Source: Gonatopus flavifemur
Lineage: Eukaryota; Arthropoda; Insecta; Hymenoptera; Dryinidae
NCBI GenBank assembly: GCA_018340375.1
Contig: JAFFJZ010000011.1
Span: forward strand, 1,054,001-1,118,000
Direction of reading: 5' to 3'
DNA: 64,000 bases
Part shown: positions 43,832-56,647 of the stretch, piece by piece
Layout of the letters: every line of letters starts with the position of its first letter
Numbering within the stretch: position 1 is the stretch's first letter
Notes under the pieces: model-generated
What the model saw: only the letters and a program-made list of their open reading frames with translations
Databases searched by the model: none
What the model was told of the DNA's origin: nothing
Made by a program: the position numbers and the translations under genes

Positions 43832-45321
43832 TGTATGTGCTACTTGTGAGGAAAAAATCACATTTTCTCGGTCGGCTGCACGGGGATTAGCATTTTAAAT
43901 TGGAGTGGTTTGTGGCTGTGAAGATACGCGTTATATTCAAGAAAGAAACACTGAAAATCAGCAATATCAGCTGGAATAGCTGATCAAGAAAATGTAAGTT
44001 ATATGTACGCGTCCATCAGTTACACTGCCTGAAACTTAACGTAAAACTTCAAACGCGTTCTTCTTGAAATTACTTTGTTCGATGCGGTTGACATAATATC
44101 TCAAATTCCAGTCGACCGATTTACTTGAAATTTGGCATAAATATTCCCATATATTCCTCTATCTTATGAACCAATAAGAACTATGAATTTTTCATTTCTA
44201 ATATTTTACAAAATTCGGGAAAGTTAAAAAATCAGTGGGAGAATCCTCAATTTTTGAGTAGCCGCACCATTTTGCGAGAAAAATTTTTTTTCCACTTCTT
44301 GTGGGTCATACGGTACTGGCATTTATGCTGATCAGAAATTGTGCACCATTTTATTTTTCAGGTAATCAGGAGGGTAGATATCATGACGACCGGGATACGG
44401 CTTTTTCCCCTCCTCTCCTTCAACGACGCATAACTTGCTGAAATTTTGTTATTTTTATTTTTTTTATTTTTTCATGTACTTTTGAAACATGAATAAATGG
44501 GCCATAAAAACGGATAGTAAGAAAATCAATTGCTTTTTTTTATGAATCCTCAAAAAACGCTCGAAATTCGAGTTTCTAGACTAGAATACCCCCTTAATAT
44601 GATTTTATTGTTTGTGTAATTTTGATGAAGAATATTATATCAAATCACAATTTCTTTGTAAACAGAATCATAGTGGATACGCTAAACATCCTTGCACAAT
44701 TCCCGTACCCCTGTGAAGCCTGTCGCCCAAGCGGAGCGAGAACACGGTCGAGAATAATGCACCAAATCTTACTTTACCGCGCTATTTTCACCTAAACCGC
44801 TCGGCTTCACAGGCGTGGACCCTAGTAGATATGCTCTAGTCATTGACGAGTTTTGTAACGTTCAAGTACCGAAAAACCAGACGCTTACAAGTGCCCAGTG
44901 AGGTTCTGGTAGGTACGTCCAAGTGTTTAATTCTTGACTAGTTAAGGGTTACGAAACCCATCAGTGACTATACAAAGAGAACAAAATGGTAATATTTACC
45001 ATGCTAATAGAATTCTCTTCTCTCCGTGTGGAACATCTCCACTAGGGAAATAGTATATAATGTGTCAAGGACGGAAAATAGGCGATTGATGGAAAAAAAT
45101 CTGAAAACACAGCAGACATGTTGGTTTTCATCATGTGACCAACGATAAAGTCGGAAACAAATGAAATGGGAATGGCGGAAATGGCTATATTTTCGTCACT
45201 GGATATGACTTTGTCAGGGAATTTTAAAATTGAGAAATCAGGGGCCTGTGAACAAATGATGAATGTTTTTCCGTACAACACGTTACAAACGCATCTCATA
45301 AGTATACATTCAGAAACAAAA
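43832..45321. other. Non-coding, decayed repeats
   Basis: 44090-44580 has the gtcgaccgatttacttgaaa type of sequence typical of old interspersed repeats (D-type). 44695-44815 contains a spaced inverted pair, cctgtgaagcc and ggcttcacagg. 44985-45028 ends ttctcttctctccgtg, a lone MITE right end. A 123-codon minus frame (45042-45413) crosses into the foldback at 45322 and has no domain. Confidence 0.4.
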
Positions 45322-45500
45322 TACTGGAGCCAAGTCTGTGAGGGTTTAGATACCGCGAATTTCGCCGCGCGCTTGAGTCCACTGAATATCAATTGAAGTA
45401 AATCTCCGGTCAATCATTTCAATCGACTCCCAGTTAACTCAAACAGGCGGCGAAATTCGCCGCTTCCAAACCCTTACGGATTTGAGCCAAATCTGGTTGG
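45322..45500. repeat. Foldback around gcgaatttcgccgc
   Basis: The left arm (tactggagccaagtctgtga, gggttta, gcgaatttcgccgc, gcttgagt) and the right arm (actcaaa, ggcggcgaaattcgccgc, ccaaaccctta, gagccaaat) are inverted repeats of about 80 bp with scattered differences. Each arm itself contains the self-complementary core gcgaaattcgc. Confidence 0.8.
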
Positions 45501-46493
45501 TCCTCAGTATATACGAAATATACTCAATTTTTAAACAACTCTGCCAATGTATAGGCACAAAGCTAAGTTTAATTGCAGATAACCAAAATGATAGATATGA
45601 ACGATGACAAAATTACAATTTCTGATCAAATATTTCCTCTCCTTCCCCCGTTCTCCTGTAAGCATGACATTGAAACTTATGTGGGACCACTATTAACTCT
45701 ATATATGATGATTGGATAATATGGACGGAGGATATTCACGTTCACAATTGCGCCCCAGGATTACACACATATCCATACAAACAGACAGACAGACAGACGG
45801 TTACGGAATCGAAATCTTTCCCCGAGTTCGGAGAAACATTTTGGCCTAAGAGATTTTCATTTTGAAGACAAAAAAGTTTTCAGTCCCTCGAAACGATCGA
45901 AAAGCTTCCTCCTAACGAGAAAGCAAATTTGCTTGATTATCAATTTAATCAATATTCGGATGAAATAATATCCAGTGACGAAGATATAGCCATTTATCTC
46001 ATATACTGAGATGGCTCATTTGAGAAGAGACTCCATAAATGGACCATTTTAGCATATATATTTAAGGAAGCCTATATCGGTTGGAGAAGCCGGACCCTGT
46101 TAGCCCCCTAAACTCAGTCAGTGCCCGTGAAATTTTATCACATCGTAATGTACATTTTTTTCAAACGTCACCATGATAATCACAGAGCAAGCTATCATAG
46201 GAGTGGTTTTCTCGGAAAAGGGGAACTTTTATCCTTTTTCCCGTTTCCTTGATTACGTTAATAATAATCACAGATTATTGAGTAACTCATTGCTTGCTTC
46301 CTACCTAGCACAAATATCGCAGGAATATTGCTGCGGTATTTGAGCTGGGTGGGTTATTACCGGACTTTTTTCTGATGACGTGACCTTTTTCTGTATTCTG
46401 AATGTCATGTGCTTATACTGGTTGTTGACTGTCATAGGATTTCCTAATGATTCATTTTTTTATTATAAATCTGATCTAGGCCCCACTTTCATG
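45501..46493. other. Non-coding, mostly unique
   Basis: A short (ACAG)n run lies at 45780-45798. 46300-46350 has a diverged agcacaaatatcgcagg copy of the 40270 family. No gene is supported. Confidence 0.4.
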
Positions 46494-46668
46494 CAAGGCC
46501 GACTCATGCATATAGGTGTACTAGGCATCCGCTTAGAGCGGAAAAAATTAGCGGATGGCAAAGTTTCGGAGAATAATAATTTTAAAACCTGAATTTGAAG
46601 CCGCCACTCAAAGGGGCTGCGTTTTAGGGTTGACGCCTAGGGCATTGCGATACTCAGAGCCGGTCCTG
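46494..46668. mobile_element. Probable hAT-type MITE, 175 bp
   Basis: The left end CAAGGCCGACTCATGCAT and the reverse complement of the right end, CAGGACCGGCTCTGAGTATC, with the further shared ctaggc(a/g)tc block, form a terminal repeat. The flanks ctttcatg and ctttcaca agree at 6 of 8 positions, consistent with an old 8-bp duplication. Confidence 0.68.
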
Positions 46669-49597
46669 CTTTCACAAATAATTTTAAACATTTTGATGAT
46701 TAGTCAAATGAACAGCTAAAGTTCAGACATTCTTGAAAACAGATGAGATTCTCGGATACGAGCATGTCTTTATTTGAATGAATACACAAAAATCGAAATA
46801 AATTTTTTGGTTTTATATATTTTGTCAGAAACATAATGAATTCTCAAAAACAAAGTAGGCAGTATTCTAAATTTAATCAGAATTCCACAAGGAATACTCA
46901 TTGGAACGTATTCACATTGAAGTACAAGAACAACAGTAACGTATGCGGTCGATGATAAAAATTTACATCCTCAACACATACAGAGTCAAAGGGACAAAAA
47001 ACACAGGCTCCGAGAGACTGAATATATACCTTGTCTCTCTTCCTCTCTCTTTTTCGAGTGATTCACTTTCGTATGTATTTTCATGGTGGCCGCGCGCTCT
47101 GCATGGTTGGTCGTTTTCGCAGTGGTATAAACGAGAAGCGAGATTAAACTGGCTTGATGAATGGGATGAAGTGTTGTTGTATAGATATATAAAGTGTGTA
47201 TATAAACGTCACAGGCCAACTCCTCTCTTTTCCCTTCTCATCTCTCTTCATCTTCTTTGAAAGTTTTCCATTTAATTTATTTTTGTTTCTTTCTTCTCAT
47301 ACCCAACTCCACCCAGGTTGGATGGAGATAGAAGAAAGAGACGAAGATATTAATCGAATTGAATAGAAATGTTACAACATTTGAGGAATATTTCCCACAT
47401 AGAAAAACATGCTCTGAATATTTTGAAACATAAATTGCCATAAACATACTATCATCAACCTCGTGATGTGTTCACTAAGGCGTCATTATACCTCGGTTTG
47501 CCACCAATAACAATACTTTATGCGGAAACACCTTAGCAACGCGATGCCAACATTTTTTGGCGTGCATGTCACCGTTATGATGACATTATTGAGACATTTT
47601 CCTATTTGGGTTTGTAGCATTGGAGTGCTTCTGAAGATTTATGTTTGAACTAGGTGGGATAAGAGAGGAATGAGAACCATATTGATATTTTAAAATTCAT
47701 TGAGTTGTTCTTCATTGGCTGTTGGAATTACAAGAACAGCATTTGAATTCCACCTCACATCATAAGCAATTTTCTCGAAAATTGGATTCCTATTTTCAAT
47801 GTCCCTCCTCAAAATGGAAAGGAATGAAAAAATAGAAATCCAAAATAAAAGTCCCTTTCTTGTTCCTTTATAAGGAAATGGGAATATTGTGAAATCGATA
47901 AAAACTCCAACTCTAATCGATGTCAAGTTTCACTCTCATCCCCCCTCCCAGCCTCTCTAAATCCGTCTGAAACAGTCGATCTTCAGAAGTGTCGCATTTT
48001 TCCGATGTTTTGAAGTATTTAGGGAGAACTGGATACACTATTATTTACAATAGATTTCTGACCCTATCGCAATACTTTCGTTCCCTTATGTTTAAGGAAG
48101 ATGAAATATGATTTATAATTATTTTTATAATTGAAAATTGAAAGTATTCTCGGCACATCAAAGTTACATTACACCAGAAATCAGAAGATACAATTGAAAG
48201 ACTGAAAATCAAGCATTTTCCAAAGAGTTTTTTTTTACTAAAAAGTCATGATTCAAATTCAACCAAATTCGGCATCATGTTTATTTCATATCTAAGGATT
48301 GAGAAAGTAATTTTGTTGTTTCTTTGTCACAAAATGGTGGACTCATATACGTCCAAAGGCATCAGATCAAAATCTGAGGCATGGACTTGCGGGTATTTCT
48401 AGAAGTCACAATTTTTATCTAAAACAGTTTACTGAGAAAATTCATATCAATTGGTGATAAAATTTCTGTGTGAACCAATGGAAATGAAAAAAAATAACAA
48501 AATCAAGAATTGGCACAAGTTTGTTGAGGGAAAACAAAAAATTTGCGACGTTTTTGCAATAATTTTATATTTTGCAAAGTCGACTTACAGAAATGTGTGG
48601 TTCACAGAGAAGCTAATAGTATAGAAAAGAGACCCTACAAGCGTAATGAAAATCGGTTGAGAAGTTTTGAGATATTTGTCCTGCAAATGTGAAAAATGCT
48701 GTTTCGAGAAAAACCCTAGTTTGAAAGAAAAATATCCTAGTTCACGCGATAGGCACTTCAAAAAGGGATAATTTGCCATTTTCTTTGTTTTTTTTTCAGA
48801 TCATCCGGTCGCCCCAAATCACTCCCACCATCATTTTTTCGTGTTTTTTTTTGTTTTAATTAGTGGAACTGAAAAAAATTTTTTTTTTTATCTGAAAGCT
48901 GTTCATATGCTCCATTGCATTTTCAATTTTCTGTGCGATGTTATAACTCAAGAAAGATTATTGATGGAATCATATTCATTAGCATCAATAATGATGATAT
49001 ATTTTATATCAATGATATTTATTCTGTTGTTCTTCAATTGCATGTTTCCCATAAATGCAATGGCGTAGCGTGCTTCTTCTCTGCCTCTCTCTCCATCCGT
49101 TCAAACATGCAAGTTGGTAAAGGATCGAGGGAGGGGCGGCCGTTCCTCCCAGTGCAGCCAGGTTTGGCTATCTTCCGCCGATTGGGCTACTGAAAGAGCA
49201 AATCGGCGAGTAATTTCCTTACCATGGCGACTGATAGCCAATTGGGCTATCTTGGGCTGATTTCACATCTTGACATAAAAAAAAAATTAGGCGATTTTGA
49301 ATGGGCCGTTTCACGAATTCTCACTATGTATAGAGCTCCTTTCAAGAGAAATATTGCATGTGATTGATTGATTCTCATGGCACTAAAACAAATTCTGAGA
49401 GACTGGTCCAAGGACTAGAATACACCTGTCACCGTGAATGCAGATTTAAGGTCATCAGAGTCCACTCTGGTTATAATCCTATCACCTGTAACCCTCGCTC
49501 ATATTTGTTCCGCTCCACTGAGCACAAATATTTCCCCGCTCTAAGACCGCTTGTAGTTTTGGTTCATACATCTTGCAATAATCCCCTCTAGTAAGTA
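46669..49597. other. MITE-free block
   Basis: No inverted-repeat element was found. 47000-47340 is a higher-GC unique island with a 105-codon frame lacking any domain. 48480-48860 is D-type repeat DNA, and 48715-48850 aligns with 13995-14115 (minus). 49060-49260 is a GC-richer stretch with repeated gccaattgggctat-like words. No gene is supported. Confidence 0.4.
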
Positions 49598-49780
49598 CAC
49601 AGTAAAAAGTCAAACTTACTTTCAACCTTAATATCAGCTTATTTTAAGATGCAGCCAAAACTAGTCCTATCTCAGCTGAAAGTAAGCATCGGAAACAAAT
49701 GCCGACACAATGGAAAAGACTGAATTTCAGTCAAGTTTTCAAGTAAGATGCAACCACTTTCGGTCGGAATTTTTACAGTG
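49598..49780 (-). mobile_element. MITE family F copy 3, 183 bp
   Basis: TA-flanked, CACAGTAAAAAGTCAAAC to GGAATTTTTACAGTG. On the minus strand it aligns with 24232-24384 and 8550-8738. It is the longest and most complete copy. Confidence 0.9.
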
Positions 49781-50084
49781 TATGATCCTTGGCTTGAGAA
49801 ATTGGTCTACTGGAGACCATGGAAAATGTTGAATTTATTTTGATATTCAATAAGCACAAAGATGTCCATATAACGTTCATTGGAAGTTGGAAATGAAAGT
49901 ATGTTAAATTTTCAACATACACAATTTGACATACGTGGTATTTTGCAACATGAATTGGGTGAGACTTATAAAAAGTAGTGCAGGACGAAATTGTTACTTA
50001 TTGTGAAACGTTGATTTCTCACCACTTCTTCCCCAACAGTCCCTAAGCGAGGCTTATGGCCAAATTAGACTGTAACTAATTTGA
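49781..50084. other. Non-coding AT-rich sequence
   Basis: Nothing recognised beyond a small agtatgttaaattttcaaca/ttgaa-type hairpin near 49900-49930. Confidence 0.3.
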
Positions 50085-50285
50085 AATCAAACGTTCACTT
50101 TGATGAAATCAAAGATGTCTTCAAAGATATCTTCAAAGATGTCTTCGAAGACCTCTTTTAGAGGTCTTTTAGATATCTTTTGGACCAAAGAAGAGTTTTA
50201 GACATCTAAAAGACATCTAAATGTGTTACGCAAGACATCTTAAACTTATCTAAAGGACATCGCAAGACATGGATGGTTATGTGGG
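50085..50285. repeat. Modular repeat of AAAGATGTCTTC palindromes
   Basis: Three exact head-to-tail 12-bp palindromic units (aaagatgtcttc, aaagatatcttc, aaagatgtcttc) lie at 50111-50146. They are followed by gaagacctctttt, ttagatatctttt, tagacatcta and aagacatctt variants. The array ends in atggatggttatgtgggat. The termini are not clearly resolved. Confidence 0.75.
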
Positions 50286-52845
50286 ATATTGGCTCGATAA
50301 ATCCTAATACTACTGAACTTCCAGCAATCTTTCATGAAAATTATTATACCGTACAATATTTCTTCGGTCATGTGATAACACATTCGTACTCTGTTTTCAG
50401 ATTGTTTTCATGTTCCTAAATCTTGAAGAAAGATAAATTCAAAAAAAAGCGGGATTGCACTAGCTATAAGAATTGAAATCCTCATGAAAAATTTTGTAAA
50501 ACAAATTTCGTTGTTTTCTTTGACAGGAAATAAAAAATAATAGGTGAACAGTGATGGGTAAGTATGTGAAATTGACCAAAACGTTGAAAAATAACAACAG
50601 CGATGAAACGTTTCAGTTTTTCCAAAATCTGTGAATTGACAATACTTGTTACGTTTCGTCATGTCACCGACGATTTATAGTCAAACTCGCTACCTGTCAC
50701 TCGATTTTCCAAACTGTTTAGGAATTGAGTGATATATTGCGCGTTGTATTATAAATATTGTATGATATAACATCGGTTGAGGAACCATGAGTAATTCAAA
50801 GCAAAATTTCAGCAAAGTTTATTGAAATTTCCAGAAAAATTGCTGTAAGTTCAGTAGCATTGAGATTTATCGACCCATTATGTATTCACTGAATCTCCAA
50901 ATTACACTCTTCTTAGTGTACACACTAGCTTAGAGTGAATGTACCTCTGACGAAATAGGTGATAAAAAAGGTAGGAAATAGGTAGATTTGGGAAGGTTAT
51001 TTTAGCATGAATTCTGTCTGAAGTCGCTTCAGTCAAATTGAATTATAATTATTTTTCACTCGTTATGAACTCGGTTTTATACAGAAAATATTATTTCATA
51101 TACTAAACGTTCTTTGTCCAGACTTTTTATTATCTGCTTTACATTCGCTTATAATCTTGATTGAAGAAATTGATAACAGTACCCGAGTCGAAATGCAAAA
51201 CTTCCTCTCCCCCTACATATGGAAGATTAAGAAATTTCTATCACTTCGAAGAGTAAATTTTCTGAGCTTCCATATGTAAGGGGGAAGAAAGGTTTGAATT
51301 TCGACGATAGTATTTTACACTTGCCGTCCAAATTTTGAGCATATCCGCTATGCTTTTGCCTATATGGCGAAGAGATCGAAAACTTCATGAACAATAATAT
51401 CATGGGTCATGTAGACCTTACCTTTTTCGTTTCAGGATTTTGAAAATTTAAAAGTACATTCATATCTTCCCAAAACATTTCATGTTCCATTGATCTGTTT
51501 TTTGTTCTGAATTCTTTGATAACCTGTGAATTCATTATTTCTGACACGTTTATATTTTATTATGGTCCTTCAATGAGAATGTAGTTTTCCGATAACGACT
51601 TATTTTTTTTGTAATTTCTCTTTTGTACATCCAGTTGAAGTATAAAAACCTGTGATTGATACATTATCCCGAGTTGGAGAATTTGGACGGGTTTCGTCTT
51701 GATTTTTTATTTAAAAAAAAAATGTGGCTTAAATTATAAATATCGCGTAGAAATCAGACTTATTCAAGATTTTACCTTCAATTACTCCTCAATGGCTCCC
51801 ATTTTTTGGTAGAGAAATTAAGCCTGAAACCTTTCTTGAAAGAGTGAAGAAAAAGTTCGCAGCATTATCTGGAAAGTGGACTATAGTAATGAAAATATAT
51901 GAAGGTTTTATTTGAAACCAGAGGGTTCCGCCCCCTGACTGCTTCGCTTCGCTCAGCAGTCCGACCCCCTTCACAATTTGCTCCACTCATTTTAAACAAA
52001 TGGTAGCCCACATATGCGAGCATATATTTAGAAATAAATGAACGGTCCATCAAAATCATGTCGTTTTAACATCATTTCCATATCTTTATATTTCAAATGT
52101 AATGATGATTATTATAATTCAGGATAAACCTAAGGTCCAAAGAAATTCACACGAAATGACGTCACAATTAAGTGCTTGCGACTGTACAATTTTGAAGTAA
52201 TTCCGACCTCCCTTGATTACTTTAAAATAACGTCGAAATGACGCTTTCCACTTATCAGTTCTACTCAAGTATGTGAAGAAAGTTTGAAGGAAGATCATCA
52301 TCAAATTTCAGTAGGCTCATATAATCAAATCTGATTGATATTGATGCTTACTGATATTCATTGGAATTTTGAACGATAATTCATACAAGCCTGTGAGTAA
52401 CGTCTGTTGGGGTCTAGAAATTGTAAGAATACACAATAAAGACATTACTTCCTCATAAGGACTTTTAATTACGTAGTCATCATCTGCTTGAATATTGTTT
52501 GAAACAGATTTACACAGGAACAGCACAGCTAGAAATTAATATTAGATAGAATCAACATAAATCGATCCAGACCATAATCAATTTTATACTTAAAAAGAAA
52601 AAAAAATAAAGAATTGTCAACACATAACAAAAGACAAAAAAACATGACCATCCGTCAATTCTTTCCATATTCCAGTCTTCTTGAAGACAATTCTATAACG
52701 GACCATCGCATCATTAATCGAAAACTAAGAAGCAGTCTTGGATTCTTTTGAAAATTATTTGATTCTCGACTCACTTTTTTCTTCTAATACCCCCATAAAC
52801 TCTTATACACACTCATATATTCCATTTTCCAAGTTTCCACCCAAT
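50286..52845. other. Mostly unique, one foldback
   Basis: Apart from the foldback at 51185-51306 no element is seen. 51920-51971 is a GC-rich patch (ttccgccccctgactgcttc) with a gactgct...agcagtc hairpin, unlike its surroundings and of unknown origin. No gene is supported. Confidence 0.4.
51185..51306. repeat. Foldback, arms about 53 bp
   Basis: 51185-51237 and 51254-51306 pair: gtcgaaatgcaaaacttcct and ccccctacatatggaag on the left match the complement of cttccatatgtaaggggg and ggtttgaatttcgac on the right, with several differences. Confidence 0.85.
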
Positions 52846-52992
52846 AAATATAAATGTCTTGAAGGTACATTCAAGATATCTTCGCAAGGATGTCGAATTT
52901 CAAATGGATAGAAGATGTCTTGAAGACATTTTAATTGAGGTATCTTCGTGATACATTTCGAAGATCTCTTTCAGATACCTTAAAGTTATAAT
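52846..52992. repeat. AAGATGTCTTGAAGACATT modular repeat
   Basis: The words aatgtcttgaagg, caagatatcttcg, gaagatgtcttgaagacatt and aggtatcttcgtgatac recur, a diverged relative of the array at 50085. Confidence 0.65.
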
Positions 52993-55296
52993 GTCGAGAT
53001 ATTTTCCATAAGAAAATTTTGGAGGAAATTCTTTCCAATTGAATTGAATTGATTTTAACCAATGCAGAATCCACACGTCATTTTTTTCCGTGCATTTTGT
53101 TGATTGGGCTTATGCCTTATATATTCCGATAAGGCTTTGAAGGTTCTCAAATGTGCTCATATTAGAATCTATGAGTTCTTCTCAAGAGGGAAAGTAATTG
53201 AAAAAGACATGAAGGTGTGCAGTATCACCAGTAGAGGATAGTTTGTACAAAATTACCTTGAAACAATGTCTCAATTATCGATGATTTTTCTACCTTGCCA
53301 GGAAATCATAGACTTGTGACAGTCTGCGATGTTAGGGACGTTAATGAAGAAGATCATTAATCGTTCCCCCACATATATTTCACATTCTAATTAGAATTCC
53401 ATATTGGCTTGTTGATTGGAATGGACCTTTCCTTTCCACCATTCGTTTTCTTTTACGATCCCATTCTCAATTGCCAACATCCCCCGCTGTTTTTCAAACA
53501 TCTTTCCTCATAATTCGAGTAAATGTCTGAACAAGATTATCGGTGACCAGAGCAGGTTGAGTTTCACCGCCGTGAATATTCACAGATACAACAAGAGAGA
53601 AGAAAAGAAGCATCATCTGCAGTTCAAACGAACCGGACACTACACACGATGGATGGTAGGCGTATGATACGGTATGGGCGTAGGCGAATGAAAGGAAGAA
53701 TGAAAATAAAAAATGGAAAAAATAAAAACCTTTACAAGATATGGAGAGAAGAAGGAGAAGTGGAGGAGGGCAAAGGAAAAAGACATTGAGTTAAATTGAT
53801 GTGCTCGACCAGAATGACTATTCTTACTATTTCTCCTTCTCTGTTTCTACACAACGTTGCCAGTAAGATCGTAACTCTCGTTAACCCAGGTATCTCACGA
53901 AACTTACGAGCTACCTTTGTACGCTGGACGGCCGGATGGCTTGACACACGGTACAAGTTAATCTCACGAATCTCAACTTATGTGAGACTCCCGCCCCTAC
54001 CACCGAACACTCCGATGCCGTAGTTGCGTCTTATATTCCAACCATCATCCTTTTCCCATTTCTTTTTGTTCCTTTTTATGCTTGGCTTTTTTTCAATTGT
54101 AGTTGATGGTACTTGTTCAACCCCCTCTGTAGTTTGAGTTTCAATTTCTTCCACTTCATTTTTAAGAACTCGCTCATATCCTCAGAATGTCGAGTATGGA
54201 ACGCCTATTGCAGCCGCTGTCATCAAATTTGGATGTATCCTCTACAAAACTTGAATGATACTCTGATCTAATTTTGACTGACCCAGACAAGAGGGGAAAC
54301 TTTTCTATTCCATTCGATAAGCATTCAAAATTTACAAGAACCTATATGCTTGCATGTATGAATTCGACTTTCCCTAGGCTAGTTGATCGCATTGATCAAG
54401 AATTGCTGAATCGAGTTTTTTCTTCATTGAAGAATCATGATATCAGAAAAAAATGTTCTCCATTCTATATACGTATACTTGTCTTGGAAATAAATTAGAT
54501 ATTTTACTTTGCCTTAAATGAGATACTTCAATGCAGCTCAATCACAAACATACCTATGGCAAATTATGTAGATAAATGGTGCTACAAAAAAGACAATATT
54601 GCATAAACTCTTCTTAAACAGCTTTTTGTTTATTTTCATCCTAAATGATCCGATGGAGGTTATGAGCCTAGTCGAATACAACAAAAAACCATGGTTAAAA
54701 CATTTTTCGCATCCTTGAATTCTCAATTAATTCAGAACACTGCTTTTTGATGACTTGGCACACTTGAACATTTTTGACTTGGCCGTTTTTCAACCAATTC
54801 CAAAATGTCAAACGGTTTCTGAAAGGGAAATGTTGTGATCGTACGTAATCGAAAATACGGAGGTACGTTAATCGAACGTCGATTGAATGAATATCGTAAA
54901 TTTCGAACGTCCTATGTAGTTCCCGAACAGTTCAGTTACCGAAGGACACAGAGCGAATTTGGCTATAAACATTGAATAACCCACAGCGCACCCAACTTCC
55001 CAGTAATATTCCCAGAAGATCACAATGTCTCGCTCAGAACATTCTGCGCGAAATATTTATACGAGATTCTATGGATATGGCGGATACAATGTTTCGTTAC
55101 AAGTGTTCTGAGAATCTAGCAATTGGAACATTGCACATATAATGTCCCGTGATGTTCTGAGAATCTACGTCGGGAAATATGCTAAATTTGTCGAAAATGA
55201 AATATTCTGAAAATATGACAGTAGCGATGTTTTATATAGCAATAAGAACACAGTATACATTGAACCCATTTGACTTAGTAAAATTTACAAAAGAAG
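52993..55296. other. Mostly unique, purine-rich island
   Basis: 53560-53780 is purine-rich. 53790-54020 is a higher-GC unique stretch with opposing 74-75 codon frames and no domain. 54980-55170 has diverged copies of the 40270-family words (cccagtaatattcccagaag, acaatgt). No gene is supported. Confidence 0.4.
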
Positions 55297-55622
55297 GTCT
55301 ATATCCCACGGAGACAAATTTTTTGAATTTTTTCATCAATTTGCTCCAGCAAATCCATCAAGTGCACTTTCTGAAAAACGCTCCTCTGAAGTGCTGTTCA
55401 TTTTTCATTTCAGCAGATTCTAAATCGATTGGTCTACATCCCATGGAGACAAATCTTGAATTCTCCTTATTAGTTTCTTCAGCACTGGGTAAAATTTGGA
55501 GATGCACTTTGTAATAAACGTCCCTCTCAAGTGCTATTCATTTCTCATTTCAGAAGATTCTGAATTGATTGGTTTATATCCTACGGAGACAAATTTTCTA
55601 AGTTTTCTCATCGATCTGACTT
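55297..55622 (+). repeat. Tandem repeat, unit 134-140 bp, about 2.4 copies
   Basis: Units start at 55297, 55431 and 55571 with ggt(c/t)ta(t/c)atcc(c/t)a(c/t)ggagac and share gtgcactt and aagtgct(g/a)ttcattt blocks. The third unit is partial. The copies are clearly diverged, so the array is not recent. The 111-codon frame over it is chance. Confidence 0.85.
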
Positions 55623-55790
55623 TTTCAGAATATCATACATTCCAAATATAATACTCTGACAATGTTGCTGAAACATTCGGTGCTGTGTGGGAATATAATA
55701 ACAATTGAAGAACACAGAGTAATGTCAAGCAGAATTTCAGCAATACTTTTTGCTTAAGTTTCATGAAAGATCGCTGAAAATTCAGTAGTA

Positions 55791-56085
55791 CACGGAGAAA
55801 ATTTTGTAGTATACATTGCATAAAACATGTGTTCGATATTACTATATTTTTGTAAAGTTGGATCATACTGACATTACGAGGAATATTGCGATGATAATGA
55901 TTTAAATTACGATAGATTATAGTAAAATTGGAAACAAAACAAAGAAAGGTTACAATGTCTCAATCGTAAAAAGGGATGCATGCAAAGCATTTCTGAATAA
56001 ACGTTCAGTGATTTTAGTCAGAGTGTCAGTATAGTCCAGGGTTACAAAATAATTGTAGTAGTCTATACTACAAAATTCTCTCCGT
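55791..56085 (+). mobile_element. MITE family V copy 1, 295 bp
   Basis: CACGGAGAAAATTTTGTAGT and complement at the right end, TA on both sides. It aligns throughout with 62789-63084. Paired internal words: gttggatcatactgac on the left and gtcagtatagtccag on the right. Confidence 0.93.
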
Positions 56086-56417
56086 GTATTCAGATTCAAC
56101 GACCAAATATATTACTATTTAGTAAACCTGCAATTTTCTCTTCTCTCAATGCGGAATATCATGTTCCTGATATAGACCTTTTTCACACGTATTTTGGAGA
56201 TCCGATTGACTATCAGAAACATATCATGAATGAGAGCTTTGAGTGACATAAATCTTAGAAATATTTTGTGTGGCTTGTTTTCAGACTATGCATCAACTGT
56301 CTGTAAAAAATGAATGATAAAATCATTGTTATAGAAATTCTGTTTCAGGATTGAAGGAAGTTTGTTTTTTCTCACTTTTGGCAAGCAAACATTCATTATG
56401 TCACCATACCGTATGTA
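56086..56417. other. Non-coding AT-rich spacer
   Basis: No element, gene or simple repeat recognised between two MITEs. Confidence 0.3.
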
Positions 56418-56513
56418 CACTGTTAGAAAAATCTGTCTTAAACTTAACAATGCTATTATGTAAAAAACTTCATAATATGATCGTTAAGTTTAAGACAGAT
56501 TTTTCTAACAGTG
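56418..56513. mobile_element. 96-bp MITE with perfect 31-bp terminal repeats
   Basis: Exact inverted repeats of 31 bp beginning CACTGTTAGAAAAATCTGTC enclose a 34-bp loop. TA precedes it. It is almost pure hairpin and recent by arm identity. Confidence 0.95.
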
Positions 56514-56647
56514 CAGTAAAAACTATTGTATTTTGCATGAAACACCAATCGATTATTCTCTCCGTGTTCATGAATATTACTCGATTGTTACATATCGTGT
56601 TGTATTAATATTTTATCGGGAGATTTGACTTTATGTGTGCTGAGTCA

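Noticed and set aside
45042..45413. 123-codon frame, minus strand
   Set aside because: Runs into one arm of the foldback at 45322-45500. No recognisable family. An exon cannot be excluded but is not supported.
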